Positions 36,984 through 45,269 of a stretch of 64,000 nt of DNA are shown in pieces (the stretch's first letter is position 1; each line of letters starts with the position of its first letter). Source of the stretch: Clostridium oryzae (GTDB lineage: Bacteria; Bacillota; Clostridia; Clostridiales; Clostridiaceae). Location: contig NZ_MZGV01000006.1 in assembly GCF_002029235.1 (NCBI RefSeq), forward strand, positions 59,329-123,328, read 5' to 3'. Below the pieces are notes generated by a model that was given only the letters and a program-made list of their open reading frames with translations, was not told where the DNA came from and ran no database searches. Position numbers and translations under genes: made by a program.

Positions 36984-37433
36984 TTAATATAAATAATCAC
37001 TAATTATGATACAATTGATTTCTGCCATATTTCTAAGCCTTATGTCATTTGTTATGAATACTTCTGCACCTTCTTCAATAGCTGTAGCTATAAAAATGGC
37101 ATCAGGGGTTTTAAATCCATACTTTGCTCTAAGTTCAGCAGCAGTTATACATATATTACTATCAATGTGCTTCACAGACAAATTAGGAAAGGTACTTATA
37201 GCTGCTTTATATGAACGTGCTAAGTTTTCATTATTATCTTTAAGCGGTTTTGTAAGAAGTTCTGTTAAGACTAAAATTGAAGTTATTCCATAAACCTGGC
37301 CTTTTTCAATTTGCTCAAATATTTCTCTTGCGACTTGAAAATACTGCGGATGCTTTTCCATAAGATAAATAAACAAATTTGTATCTATCAATATTCTTTG
37401 ATACTTCTTCAGTTCATCACCTAGTCGTCCCAT
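36984..37433 (-). CDS. PIN-domain ribonuclease toxin (VapC-like)
   Basis: 149 residues with the four acidic PIN positions: Asp in ILIDTNLFIYLMEKHP, Glu in ILVLTELLTKPL, Asp in KTPDAIFIATAIE and Asp in VFITNDIRLR. VapC-type toxins are Mg-dependent RNases that cut tRNA or rRNA and are held inactive by a partner. The start overlaps the upstream antitoxin gene by 13 bp, the usual toxin-antitoxin layout. It is slightly longer than typical VapC (130-140). The exact RNA target is unknown. Confidence 0.9.
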   Translation of the reverse strand: MGRLGDELKKYQRILIDTNLFIYLMEKHPQYFQVAREIFEQIEKGQVYGITSILVLTELLTKPLKDNNENLARSYKAAISTFPNLSVKHIDSNICITAAELRAKYGFKTPDAIFIATAIEEGAEVFITNDIRLRNMAEINCIIISDYLY

Positions 37434-37681
37434 TTTTCTCTCTCCTGTTTAATGTAGTCTTCTCCACCTGCACTCTCCCACATTTCTTTGCCAAGTCCAG
37501 ATAAAAAATCTGTATATGATTCAGGCTTTTTCATTAAAAACAATCTATTAGTTTTTTTATCGTAATCCCAAATAAACTCATCACCAAGTTTTTCTTTTAT
37601 TGTATCAAATAATTCATCAGGTATAATAATCATTTTATAATGCTTATTATCTATATTAATAACTTCGCTTACTGATTTCAT
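37421..37681 (-). CDS. Antitoxin partner of PIN toxin
   Basis: 86 residues. N-terminal part (KHYKMIIIPDELFDTIKEKLGDEFIWDYD) could form a small beta-rich or ribbon-helix fold; the C-terminal part (KKPESYTDFLSGLGKEMWESAGGEDYIKQEREKWDD) is acidic and helical, as expected for a toxin-wrapping tail. I cannot place it firmly in AbrB, RHH or Phd families; context identifies it. Strong AAGGAGG upstream of ATG 37681. Probably represses its own operon. Confidence 0.8.
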   Translation of the reverse strand: MKSVSEVINIDNKHYKMIIIPDELFDTIKEKLGDEFIWDYDKKTNRLFLMKKPESYTDFLSGLGKEMWESAGGEDYIKQEREKWDD

Positions 37682-37811
37682 AACAGGATTCCTCCTTTTT
37701 ATCTTATATAAATTATTATATCATAATTAGTAATTGCTAAACATTTGTTCATCTTGAAATAACAAATCATTATTTACAGTATGGCTCACTATAATTATAT
37801 AACATGATAAC

Positions 37812-37848
37812 TTAAAGGAGGCATACCAAATGTTTGTGCCTCCTTTAA
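37812..37848. terminator. Hairpin between esterase and antitoxin genes
   Basis: Perfect 11-bp arms TTAAAGGAGGC and GCCTCCTTTAA with a 15-nt loop. Short T-tract only. Probably the terminator of the esterase gene ending at 37904. Confidence 0.6.
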
Positions 37849-37903
37849 TAAATTGCACTTTTAAAAATACTCATGTGGTCATTGTCACCATAAATACAAT
37901 AAT

Positions 37904-38773
37904 CTATCTCCCTAAATACTTCTTCACTCCATCTGCAATCATCCTATAAGCTTCTTTACTCTCCTTCAAGTCAGGTGCACCAATAGTAAAACCATGCCAT
38001 ACACCATAAAAGCGCTTTGCTATTGTCTCAACTCCTGCCTTGATCAGCTTCTGTGCATAATCCTCTCCTTCATCTCTAAGAGAATCTATCTCACAAGTAA
38101 TAACTACTGCTGGTGGTAATCCTTTAAGCTCTTCGTTACTTGCATACACAGGAGAACAATGTGGATTTTTTGCTTCTTCATCTTTTCTATAACACTTGTC
38201 AAACATAGCTGCAACCTCAGGTGGGATTGCTCCTTCAATGTAAAACTTCTCCGTTCCAGGTGTAGCAACATCTAGAGGTGGGTAATCAAGTACCTGACAC
38301 TTGAAGGAGAACTTTCCGCTTTGTTTAGCAAGCATGCACACCACTGTAGAAATATTAGCTCCAGCACTATGACCACCAATAGCCATATTATCTGAATCAA
38401 TTCCAAACTCCTCCTTATGTAAACTTACATATTCTACAACATCATAGGTATCGTTTATTCCCGCAGGCCACATATGGTCTGGTGCTAGTCTATAATCTAT
38501 TGAGATGACCGTTATATTAAGCTCTTTTCTAAGCTCATCGCAAAACCTGTCATCGTCCTCTGGCAGACCTGCAATAAAGCCGCCTCCATGAACATCAAAA
38601 AACACTGGTGATAAGCTTGTACTATTTTCAGTCTTATAAACGAGCACTCGAGTTTTTCCAGCTCTAGTTGGAATAAATTCTTCACTTCCAATAATATTGG
38701 CTCTATCAGTTCTCTCCTTATCGCCTTGTCTCATGTTTTTTATCATACCTAAAACCTTTTCATCAATAATCAT
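37904..38773 (-). CDS. Alpha/beta-hydrolase, HSL-type esterase
   Basis: 289 residues of the hormone-sensitive-lipase esterase family. Oxyanion motif VHGGGFIAG (about residues 79-87), nucleophile elbow IGGHSAGAN (Ser ~155), catalytic Asp in ITCEIDSLRDEGEDYA and His in GVWHGFTIG. No signal peptide, so cytoplasmic. Family members hydrolyse short-chain acyl esters. It lies 14 bp downstream of an FMN reductase gene, with AAGGAG upstream of its ATG, forming a two-gene operon that may deal with small xenobiotics or acetylated metabolites. Physiological substrate unknown. Confidence 0.9.
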   Translation of the reverse strand: MIIDEKVLGMIKNMRQGDKERTDRANIIGSEEFIPTRAGKTRVLVYKTENSTSLSPVFFDVHGGGFIAGLPEDDDRFCDELRKELNITVISIDYRLAPDHMWPAGINDTYDVVEYVSLHKEEFGIDSDNMAIGGHSAGANISTVVCMLAKQSGKFSFKCQVLDYPPLDVATPGTEKFYIEGAIPPEVAAMFDKCYRKDEEAKNPHCSPVYASNEELKGLPPAVVITCEIDSLRDEGEDYAQKLIKAGVETIAKRFYGVWHGFTIGAPDLKESKEAYRMIADGVKKYLGR

Positions 38774-38787
38774 GTTACGTTGCTCCT

Positions 38788-39354
38788 TTATATTTTTTTA
38801 TTTTCTCTTATTCTTTGTACAATCTCTTCTTTAATTATAGCATTTTTATAAACTGGATTATTCTTTGAGTTATAGTATTCGATTTCCTCTATAATCTCTA
38901 CGCCCAATTCAGAAATGACTTTGTTCATACCTTCTATTGTATATCCTATAGACTCTTTTGTACCGCCGCCACAAACTCCTATAAGGATTGCTTTTTTTCC
39001 TGCAGCAATTCTACTTTTCCATCCATTGCTGTAATCATTTAAGCAGAAAGTTCTATCCAACAGTGCTTTCATTTGTGCTGTCATATTGTAATTATGCGTT
39101 GGCGATGCAAAAATATATCCATCTGCCTCTTTCATACTTGATATTATTTTAGCTGCTTCATCATTAATTCTACATTTTCCTGTATTTATGCAATATTCAC
39201 AACCGTTGCAGGTTGAAATGTTACTGCTATTTAAGATATATTTATCTATAGCAATACCTTTATACTTCAACCCATCTATTACATAGTCTACTAACAAATC
39301 TGTATTTTTTCCGCTTCGCGAGCTTCCAACCATTGCCAACCATTTCTTGTCCAT
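38788..39354 (-). CDS. NADPH-dependent FMN reductase / iron-sulfur flavoprotein-like
   Basis: 188 residues with a flavodoxin-like fold: N-terminal phosphate loop GSSRSGKNTDLLVDYV, middle ASPTHNYNMTAQMKALLDR and C-terminal GVCGGGTKESIG. A compact cysteine motif, CNGCEYCINTGKC, resembles that of iron-sulfur flavoproteins and may bind a 4Fe-4S cluster; some related NAD(P)H oxidoreductases lack the cluster. Likely reduces quinones, nitro compounds or other electrophiles. First gene of an operon with the esterase. GGAGG precedes ATG 39354. Confidence 0.88.
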   Translation of the reverse strand: MDKKWLAMVGSSRSGKNTDLLVDYVIDGLKYKGIAIDKYILNSSNISTCNGCEYCINTGKCRINDEAAKIISSMKEADGYIFASPTHNYNMTAQMKALLDRTFCLNDYSNGWKSRIAAGKKAILIGVCGGGTKESIGYTIEGMNKVISELGVEIIEEIEYYNSKNNPVYKNAIIKEEIVQRIRENKKI

Positions 39355-39540
39355 TTTCTTTTTTCCTCCACACCATTCAGTTATTTTATCAGCTCATTTT
39401 TATATATAAATCTATAAATCCATATGACTATTTATAGTATTCATCAGGCTTTACAGAATTTTTATTCCTCACATAGCTCACAAATTTCCAACTTATATAT
39501 TCTTTATTCACTCAAAACAACAAATTTTAATTCATATATT

Positions 39541-39571
39541 AAAAAAAAACAACCATCAATAAGATGGCTGC
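39541..39571 (-). terminator. Terminator after Rpn pseudogene
   Basis: AGCCATC pairs with GATGGTT around a short loop on the minus strand, followed by a run of eight or nine T residues. Confidence 0.75.
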
Positions 39572-39580
39572 TATTAAAAT

Positions 39581-40283
39581 TTATATATATTTCTCCAAAT
39601 CCTCTACACTATTTAAATCAAATATTTCAGTTGCTATTACATCCATCTTCTCTACTGGAAGTTCTTTTATCTTTTTAATATACTCATCTGGTAGCTTTTT
39701 GAATTTTTTTATTAACAAATTAACAAGCAATTCAGCCTTTCCTTCTATTTTGCCTTCCTTTATTCCGTCTTCCCTTATCATTCTTCCTATTTCAGTCATG
39801 CTAAACACCTCCTTAAATTTTGATTTTGACGCGATATCTCCAAATTTATCAAATAACGCATATAGCAAGGTAAGACATTTTAATTTTGAATCCTCATCTT
39901 CTATAGCATCTGCTAATTCTATACCTTCCAAAGCTCTCTTACTCTTATTTTCCTTACTGGACATCAACGGTATAAAACTTAATGTTAGAATATCTTCTCC
40001 TGTTAACTGTTCTTTTTTCCTTATAAAACAGCGACGCATCATAATATAAGAATCTTTTAATATCTTCCCTTTTATCTGTAGTTTGAAATTCAAAGTGCAG
40101 ATAACTCCCATCTTCGGTATAAAACAAATAATCAGTATAATTTGTTTTAATGTCTACATTTTTAATCTCTGTCTCAGCTGGTGCAAGAATCTTTGTATCT
40201 ATACCAAAAAAGCTTACTGCATTGTCTTTAAAAAATTCCATAGCTTTTTTAAAAACTGCATCTTCAATTTTATTATAATCCAT
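39581..40283 (-). pseudogene. Rpn-family (PD-(D/E)XK) nuclease, frameshifted
   Basis: Two overlapping minus-strand frames. The 5' frame (39954-40283) gives the N-terminal nuclease half: FFKDNAVSFFG, DYLFYTEDGSYLHFEFQTT (the E-x-Q core of PD-(D/E)XK) and RFLYYDASLFYKEKRTVN. The 3' frame (39581-~40020) gives LTGEDILTLSFIPLM, a Lys-rich helix, and MIREDGIKEGKIEGKAELLVNLL, typical of Rpn proteins. The middle ~50 residues and frame continuity are missing, so a deletion with frameshift joins the two near 40020. Rpn proteins are recombination-promoting nucleases or transposase relatives. Probably non-functional; a good terminator follows. Confidence 0.8.
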
Positions 40284-40363
40284 ATCACGCCTGCCTTTCT
40301 ACAACTTTATACTTGTTATTATTTCCAACACAGACGCAAAATATACGAATATATGTTTGTTGC

Positions 40364-41029
40364 TCACTCATTTATTTTAGATTTCAAATCCTCGAAAGCC
40401 TCCTTAAGCCATGGATGTACCACAGCAAGCTTCTCTCTATCCTTTAGCTGATACTTAATAAATTTAAACGCAGCAGCTTCAAGAGATATTGAAAGTGCTT
40501 CTTCAACTTCTGCACTATATGGCGGTATACCTTTCTTATCCCATTCTAGTTTATCCGAAATGAATATAAGCATGTCCATTTGCGTAGCTTGAGGTCTTAG
40601 TGTAGTATGACAGCCAATAGCATCTAGAACCGTCTTGTCTGTTATTCCAAATATGTCCTTAGCCATAACTTTAGATATCTTTTGATGAAGAATTAATGGG
40701 AGTTCTTTTTCTTCTTTCAGTACCTTTAATCCAAGTAATTCAGCTATTTGAAGCCTTTCACTATTAGGATATACTCCTCCAATATCATGAAGAAGCGCTG
40801 CAAGCTCTGCAGCCTCCTCGTCAATTCCGTATTTCGCTGCCAGACTTCTAGCTTTAGCTACAACTCTTAGCGTATGCTCAGCTATAACAAACCTTCCATG
40901 CTTAATAAGTAAGTCATAGCTGTCCTTTTTTACATTACCAGTAAATTCAAAATCACTAGTAATCGAAGTAAATATTTTATTCAATCCTTTTTCTCCTTCT
41001 ATGATCAGCTTACTTTGCTCAATATTCAA
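40364..41029 (-). CDS. HD-domain phosphohydrolase (YqeK-like)
   Basis: 221 residues. HD motif set: EHTLRVVAKARSLAAKYGIDEEAAELAALLHDIGG with the HD pair, a later conserved His (LGLKVLKEEKELPLILHQKISK), and GCHTTLRPQATQMDMLIFISDKLEWD. This matches the YqeK type that hydrolyses Ap4A-like dinucleotides; the ~50-residue N-terminal helix-rich segment is atypical. Start codon is TTG at 41029 without a strong RBS, so the true start is uncertain. It lies downstream of the ATC-hydrolase-like gene with a 56-bp gap and could be co-transcribed. Confidence 0.8.
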   Translation of the reverse strand: MNIEQSKLIIEGEKGLNKIFTSITSDFEFTGNVKKDSYDLLIKHGRFVIAEHTLRVVAKARSLAAKYGIDEEAAELAALLHDIGGVYPNSERLQIAELLGLKVLKEEKELPLILHQKISKVMAKDIFGITDKTVLDAIGCHTTLRPQATQMDMLIFISDKLEWDKKGIPPYSAEVEEALSISLEAAAFKFIKYQLKDREKLAVVHPWLKEAFEDLKSKINE

Positions 41030-41085
41030 ATATAGTTTTATTTCTCTTATGGCACATAAAACTTCCGCTAATAAATGTACAATAC

Positions 41086-41709
41086 TTACCTTTTAATTTT
41101 AAATTTACTGTTTTGTAAATGAAAATCACATACCTTTTGTCCCTGTCCAATAGTTCCATTACGTTCAAAAATTATGTTCGGTCTATATCCTGCAAAAGTA
41201 GTTATATCGTTAGCACAAAATACTGGACACAACTCAGGACAATTATAGCGTTTTGTTGTCTCCATATATATACAGCTTGTCATATCAAAATGTATTTCTT
41301 GCTTATCATATCGCTGCCATACTATACTCCATCCTTCTTTCGGATAGTTTTTATTCATTACCGATTTACAGAACATTTTAAATAAATTGTATCCAAAAGG
41401 TATTTTACCTACAAACTCGTTCTTTTTTTGAATTACCTTCGCTGCAATTTGTGTAATTTCTAATGTTTTTTCATATGCGTTCTCTTTTGTAAAATTTGAC
41501 TGCAAAAATGCTGAATATATAGCTATCGTAGGAAGAAGATTTGTATTCATATGTTCCTTAATTGCCTTACTATTTCTATAATCAGCTTCATTTTTCATTT
41601 CAGCTAATTTTCTATCTGCTATTTCAAATATCCTTTTCCCTTGTTCTGCCCCAAATTGTCTTATGCACTCATCATAAAAAAAATGGAATCTCGTTTCACT
41701 GAAACTCAT
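41086..41709 (-). CDS. L-2-amino-thiazoline-4-carboxylate hydrolase-like protein
   Basis: 207 residues resembling the ATC hydrolase family: a helical N-terminal half, then WSIVWQRYDKQEIHFDMTSCIYMETTKRYNCPELCPVFCANDITTF, with a conserved Cys cluster, and GTIGQGQKVCDFHLQN at the end. The founding member opens a thiazoline ring on the way to cysteine, but most family members have no tested activity. GGGGTGAT precedes the ATG at 41709. It lies 46 bp after the FAH-family gene and may share its transcript. Confidence 0.8.
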   Translation of the reverse strand: MSFSETRFHFFYDECIRQFGAEQGKRIFEIADRKLAEMKNEADYRNSKAIKEHMNTNLLPTIAIYSAFLQSNFTKENAYEKTLEITQIAAKVIQKKNEFVGKIPFGYNLFKMFCKSVMNKNYPKEGWSIVWQRYDKQEIHFDMTSCIYMETTKRYNCPELCPVFCANDITTFAGYRPNIIFERNGTIGQGQKVCDFHLQNSKFKIKR

Positions 41710-41755
41710 ATTATCACCCCTAATAACACATTAAGATACACTTAAAATTTAATAA

Positions 41756-42772
41756 TTAAATCAACTCAGTACTAACTTGATTTGTTAAAGAACCTATATT
41801 ATCTATTTCCAATTTTATAACATCACCTAAATCTAGTAAATGCAAATTTTCCATTCCACAGCAATTAGGAATTGTTCCTGAAGCCATAAACTCCCCAGCG
41901 TAGACACGTTCTCCTTTAGACGCATATGCAACAGCTTTTCCAAGTGAATGATAAAATTCATTTAACTGTCCTTCAGCTACTAGTTCTTCATTAATAAACA
42001 CTCGGGTTTTTAAAGTATTCAGTACTGGCAATATCTCATCTGCTGTTACTACCACATTAGATATTGAACTAGCAAAATCTTTTGCCTTACATGGTCCAAA
42101 TCCTGTCTTTTTCATTTCATCAAGCTGTACATTTCTAGCACTGAAATCATTAAACACACAGAAAGCGCCTATTGCAGCAAGTCCCTCTTCTTCAGTTGCA
42201 TTAAGAAGTTCCTTAGTGATAATCATGCCAAGTTCTAATTCATAATCTTTAATCGTTGCATACTGCGGATAGCTTACAATTTCACCATCTCCAATAAATG
42301 ACAAAGTGTTGCCCTTATAATATACAGGATTATCATACCACGCCTTTTTAGGTTTAAAAGCTGGAAAGGTACGTCTAAATATAGCTTCATATGCTCTTAC
42401 AATTGGATATTTGTTAGGCATAATGAACTTTGTAAAACCACGTCCACTGTTAATTATGTGTCTTTCGCACAGCATGAAATCGCGGTAAAGCAGCGGACGA
42501 AAAGGAATAATTTCTTTCATATTTTCTGTTTGGCAGCAAATTTTTAAATCAGCTCTTCCTAAAAGGCAATTCAAATATTCTTTACTATCCGGAAGTCTCT
42601 GCAAAAACAAAATAAGATCTTGAGACGCAGACATTAATTTTGAATATTCTTCACTGCCATCCGTTGAAAATTGTTCAAGCAACTGCGATAAAACAACCCA
42701 CTTACCTTCATGCAAAACAGCAAGTGAAACATCCTTCTCTGCTGAACCTATCTGTAATTTCTTAATTTTCAA
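41756..42772 (-). CDS. Fumarylacetoacetate hydrolase (FAH) family protein
   Basis: 338 residues. The C-terminal FAH domain shows DYELELGMIIT (metal-binding Glu region), FNDFSARNVQLDEM, GPCKAKDFASSISNVVVTADE and ASGTIPNCCGMENLHLLDLGDVI. Family members cleave or decarboxylate beta-keto acids with a divalent metal. The N-terminal ~120 residues resemble the small domain of bacterial FAH proteins. TTG at 42772 is chosen because AAGGAG lies eight bases before it; the GTG three codons earlier abuts that site. Substrate unknown. Operon leader for the next two genes, following a broken TetR gene. Confidence 0.85.
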   Translation of the reverse strand: MKIKKLQIGSAEKDVSLAVLHEGKWVVLSQLLEQFSTDGSEEYSKLMSASQDLILFLQRLPDSKEYLNCLLGRADLKICCQTENMKEIIPFRPLLYRDFMLCERHIINSGRGFTKFIMPNKYPIVRAYEAIFRRTFPAFKPKKAWYDNPVYYKGNTLSFIGDGEIVSYPQYATIKDYELELGMIITKELLNATEEEGLAAIGAFCVFNDFSARNVQLDEMKKTGFGPCKAKDFASSISNVVVTADEILPVLNTLKTRVFINEELVAEGQLNEFYHSLGKAVAYASKGERVYAGEFMASGTIPNCCGMENLHLLDLGDVIKLEIDNIGSLTNQVSTELI

Positions 42773-42867
42773 TTCAATCACTCCTTGTACTTTGTTATTA
42801 TTGATTAGTAGAAATTTAATATCTATAATTATTTGTTACTTTAACATGTTCAAATAACCTTAACTTA

Positions 42868-42912
42868 ATACCCGGAATGAAGACTGTGATAACAGTCAGC
42901 TATACCGGGTTA
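42868..42912. terminator. Branched hairpin between TetR pseudogene and FAH gene
   Basis: Outer stem ACCCGG/CCGGGT (42870-42875, 42905-42910) and inner stem GACTGT/ACAGTC (42882-42887, 42892-42897). No T-run on the minus strand, so attenuation, operator or partial termination are all possible. Confidence 0.45.
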
Positions 42913-42925
42913 TTATAGATTTCTA

Positions 42926-43558
42926 TTAACTTCTTCCAATTAATAACGAAATCTCTCTTATCTGTTTTTGAGATTGTGCTATACGTTTTTTTACTTGAAA
43001 GATTTCAGCATTTGGAACATTGTACGCCTTCAAGCTAAAATCAAGAATCATATCGATTCTTTTTTCAAGAGGAAGCTACGTGGATAAATAGCGATTGGCG
43101 ATAAAACTGCGCATAGCACCCTTTATTGCCAAAGTTCGTATGTAATAATCCTCAAATTCAAAATCAGGATTATAGTCCTCAAAAAGAAACTGAGATCTTT
43201 TAGCTGCAACATTTACAAGTCCATCAAACACACTTTTTAAACTATAAGCTTCATAATAGATTTCACAAATACATTCCTCTTCTTCAACTACTGTAAGCTC
43301 AATCGCACAGAATATTCCATATCTAAAAACTGGATTTAAATCTTCTCCAAAGTAATTACAAATGATGCCATCGCCTTTTTCAAATATTTCGAGAACAAGA
43401 CTTTTAAAGATCTCCTCCTTATTTTTAAATAAGTAATATATGCTGCCAATCAATACACCGGATCGCTCAACGATTTGGCGGATTGTTGTCTTTTTATAAC
43501 CTTGCAATATAAAAAGCTCTTTTGCACTTATCATTATTTTGCTTCTCGTGTCATCCAT
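42926..43558 (-). pseudogene. TetR-family regulator with in-frame nonsense codon
   Basis: ATG at 43558 (GAGGTGACC upstream) begins a TetR HTH: MDDTRSKIMISAKELFILQG, TTIRQIVERSGVLIGSIYYLFKNKEEIF. Reading stops at TAG 43078-43076 after NRYLST, but the same frame continues for 49 more sense codons (LPLEKRIDMILDFSLKAYN...EISLLIGRS) to a TAA at 42928-42926, giving a normal ~210-residue TetR. The continuation looks like a genuine TetR C-terminal helix. Either a recent nonsense mutation or a shortened but functional regulator of ~160 residues; the DNA-binding domain is intact either way. Confidence 0.8.
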
Positions 43559-43600
43559 TGTGGTCACCTCAAAATAGCCTCTCTTTAACATGTTCAACGC

Positions 43601-44094
43601 TTAAACATTACTGCTATAAATATAAAATATCAACAGTAACGTTAACATATTCAACAAAATATACAAACTTTGAAGCGGCACTGTTGTCCTTCCTGCAACT
43701 GAAGAAAGGTTGATAATAGTACCAGCTTTATGCTCTCTAAAGTGTGGTAGCATTTCTTCAGTAGTATTTATTAATCCTATAAGATTTGTTTCAACCTGCC
43801 TCCTAATATGTTCCTCAGTCGCTGCCTCTAAAACACCTATTGTATAGAAGCCTGCATTATTTACAAGTACATCAATTTTACCAAAATAATTTATTCCCTC
43901 TTCAATTGCATTTTTTATACTATCGAAGGCAGTAACATCGCATTTTACAACTCTCACATTTTTATTTTTGCCAATTCCTTCTCAAGCTCTGGCCTTCTCA
44001 TAGTTGCAATAACATTCCAGCCATTTTCGCAAAAAACTTTAGCAGTTTCTCTGCCAATTCCTGATGATGTTCCAGTGATAAAAACAGTTTTCAT
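43601..44094 (-). pseudogene. Short-chain dehydrogenase/reductase, frameshifted and truncated
   Basis: ATG at 44094 begins a classical SDR: KTVFITGTSSGIGRETAKVF (cofactor-binding TGxxxGIG) up to ELEKELAKIK, then stops. With one base added in an A-run near 43957 the frame continues NVRVVKCDVTAFDSIKNAI, VLVNNAGFY, NLIGLINTTEEMLPHF and IINLSSVAG. The catalytic Tyr-x-x-x-Lys segment and the rest are lost: after PLQSLY the sequence becomes unrelated and ends at 43601. The start overlaps the TetR stop by one base (TAATG), showing former operon coupling with that regulator. Dead enzyme. Confidence 0.85.
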
Positions 44095-44669
44095 TACTTA
44101 ACCCCTCTTTCTTTTATTCCATTTATCATATCTACTAACGTTTGATTCACAATTTTTACTATTTGCTCGTCCTCATACTGAACATTTGAAGTTGCAATTA
44201 ATGTAGCAATTCCCTGTACTAATAAACTGATACGTTCCAAAACATCTGCACATTCTTCATCTCCAATTTTGTATTGTGTTTTTATTTCTTCAAAAATTTT
44301 TTGATTGCTTCTAAATCTCATTCTAGTTGTAAGGAAGCTGCCTCCCATACAATATTCAGACATATAAATTAGTCTAAAAACATTTCTATTATTTTTCGCC
44401 AGACTAGTAACTTTAAGATAACTGCTTTGAATAATAGAATCAAAGTCTTCACTGCAAAGAACCTCTCGTTCAAATTTTTCACAAATGTAATCATGCAGTT
44501 TCTGCCTCAACTCTTTCATATTCGGAAATTGACTGAATATCGGCTGTGTAGAACATTCCAGTATTTTTGCTATGCTTCTGGAATTAACGCTTTCAATTCC
44601 ACTGATTGTAACTAGTTTATAACCTGCTTCTAGAATCATTTCCTTTGTTACCTTTATATTAGGTGCCAT
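44094..44669 (-). CDS. TetR-family regulator with 21-bp palindromic operator
   Basis: 191 residues: HTH MILEAGYKLVTISGIESVNSRSIAKILECSTQPIFSQFPNMKEL near residues 10-55 and a TetR ligand-binding region (RLIYMSEYCMG, LERISLLVQGIATLIATS). The HTH is slightly divergent (STQPIF in place of the more usual YYHF-type motif), as in the YbiH/WHG group. A perfect 21-bp inverted repeat lies 18-66 bp upstream of the start and is the obvious autoregulatory operator. It is coupled to a broken SDR gene by a 1-bp overlap, so its original target has been lost. Confidence 0.88.
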   Translation of the reverse strand: MAPNIKVTKEMILEAGYKLVTISGIESVNSRSIAKILECSTQPIFSQFPNMKELRQKLHDYICEKFEREVLCSEDFDSIIQSSYLKVTSLAKNNRNVFRLIYMSEYCMGGSFLTTRMRFRSNQKIFEEIKTQYKIGDEECADVLERISLLVQGIATLIATSNVQYEDEQIVKIVNQTLVDMINGIKERGVK

Positions 44670-44687
44670 ATAAACCCTCCTATATTA

Positions 44688-44735
44688 AAAATACCACGTG
44701 TTATATATTATGTGATATATAACACGTGGTATTTT
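44688..44735. promoter_or_regulatory. Perfect 21-bp palindromic operator
   Basis: Arms at 44688-44708 and 44715-44735 are exact reverse complements, containing ATACCACGTGTTATAT, with a 6-bp spacer TATGTG. It lies immediately before the TetR gene. Arm length suggests two overlapping TetR sites or a cooperative pair of dimers. Confidence 0.75.
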
Positions 44736-44744
44736 GTCAACAGT

Positions 44745-45089
44745 AAACTTTTCTCAATATCCTTGCTAGATATTCTCTTGAATCTATATAACTTTTTATA
44801 GTATTCAAAATCATAGTAGTAATGGCAAGCTACTCCCTCTGGCATATGTTTTGAAAGTATCTGCTTTAGTTCATCCTTATGAAGCTTATTTTGTGTTTTC
44901 AGCTTTCTTTCTATAGTATTATATCTGCCAAACAGATTGTCTCATTTTGTTCTTCACAAAGCTTTCCATACCAGCAAGTGTATAGTGATTTGTTGAACAA
45001 GGACAATACTTTTCAAAAACAGTCATAGCCCTTTTTATCTTATCTTCTGAAATTGGTTTAATCCATTCATTCGTTATCTCTCCTCTCAT
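44745..45089 (-). pseudogene. Unrecognised small gene, frameshifted remnant
   Basis: ATG at 45089 encodes MRGEITNEWIKPISEDKIKR, AMTVFEKYCPCSTNHYTLAG and MESFVKNKM and then fails. A +1 shift near 44935 restores a coding-like frame (LFGRYNTIERKLKTQNKLHK, ILSKHMPEGVACHYYYDFEY, YKKLYRFKRISSKDI) that runs into the TetR operator. Cys-x-Cys and the basic, aromatic-rich tail suggest a compact nucleic-acid-binding or viral-type protein, but I recognise no family. The rest of the 600-bp gap is non-coding. Confidence 0.45.
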
Positions 45090-45205
45090 AAACGATTATA
45101 ACAGTCCATCTAAATAAAAATTTGATATAAGTTACGGAAATATATACACATAAACTTATCAAAATATTATATCTCATTAAGCTAATAATTTATATATGTT
45201 ATATA

Positions 45206-45251
45206 TTGACAATCAAAGCAATCTATGCAATAATAATACCGACCGGTTGGT
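45206..45251 (+). promoter_or_regulatory. Promoter and operator of TetR/exporter system
   Basis: TTGACA at 45206-45211, 17-bp spacer, AATAAT at 45229-45234. An operator ACCGAC-CG-GTTGGT occupies 45238-45251, just after the -10, so a bound repressor would block initiation. The same site with one difference precedes the exporter gene. Confidence 0.75.
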
Positions 45252-45269
45252 AGTAATGGAGGTGATGAT

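Noticed and set aside
39581..40283. Two separate small genes instead of one broken Rpn nuclease
   Set aside because: The two halves match the start and end of one Rpn protein, and the second has no RBS at its first start.
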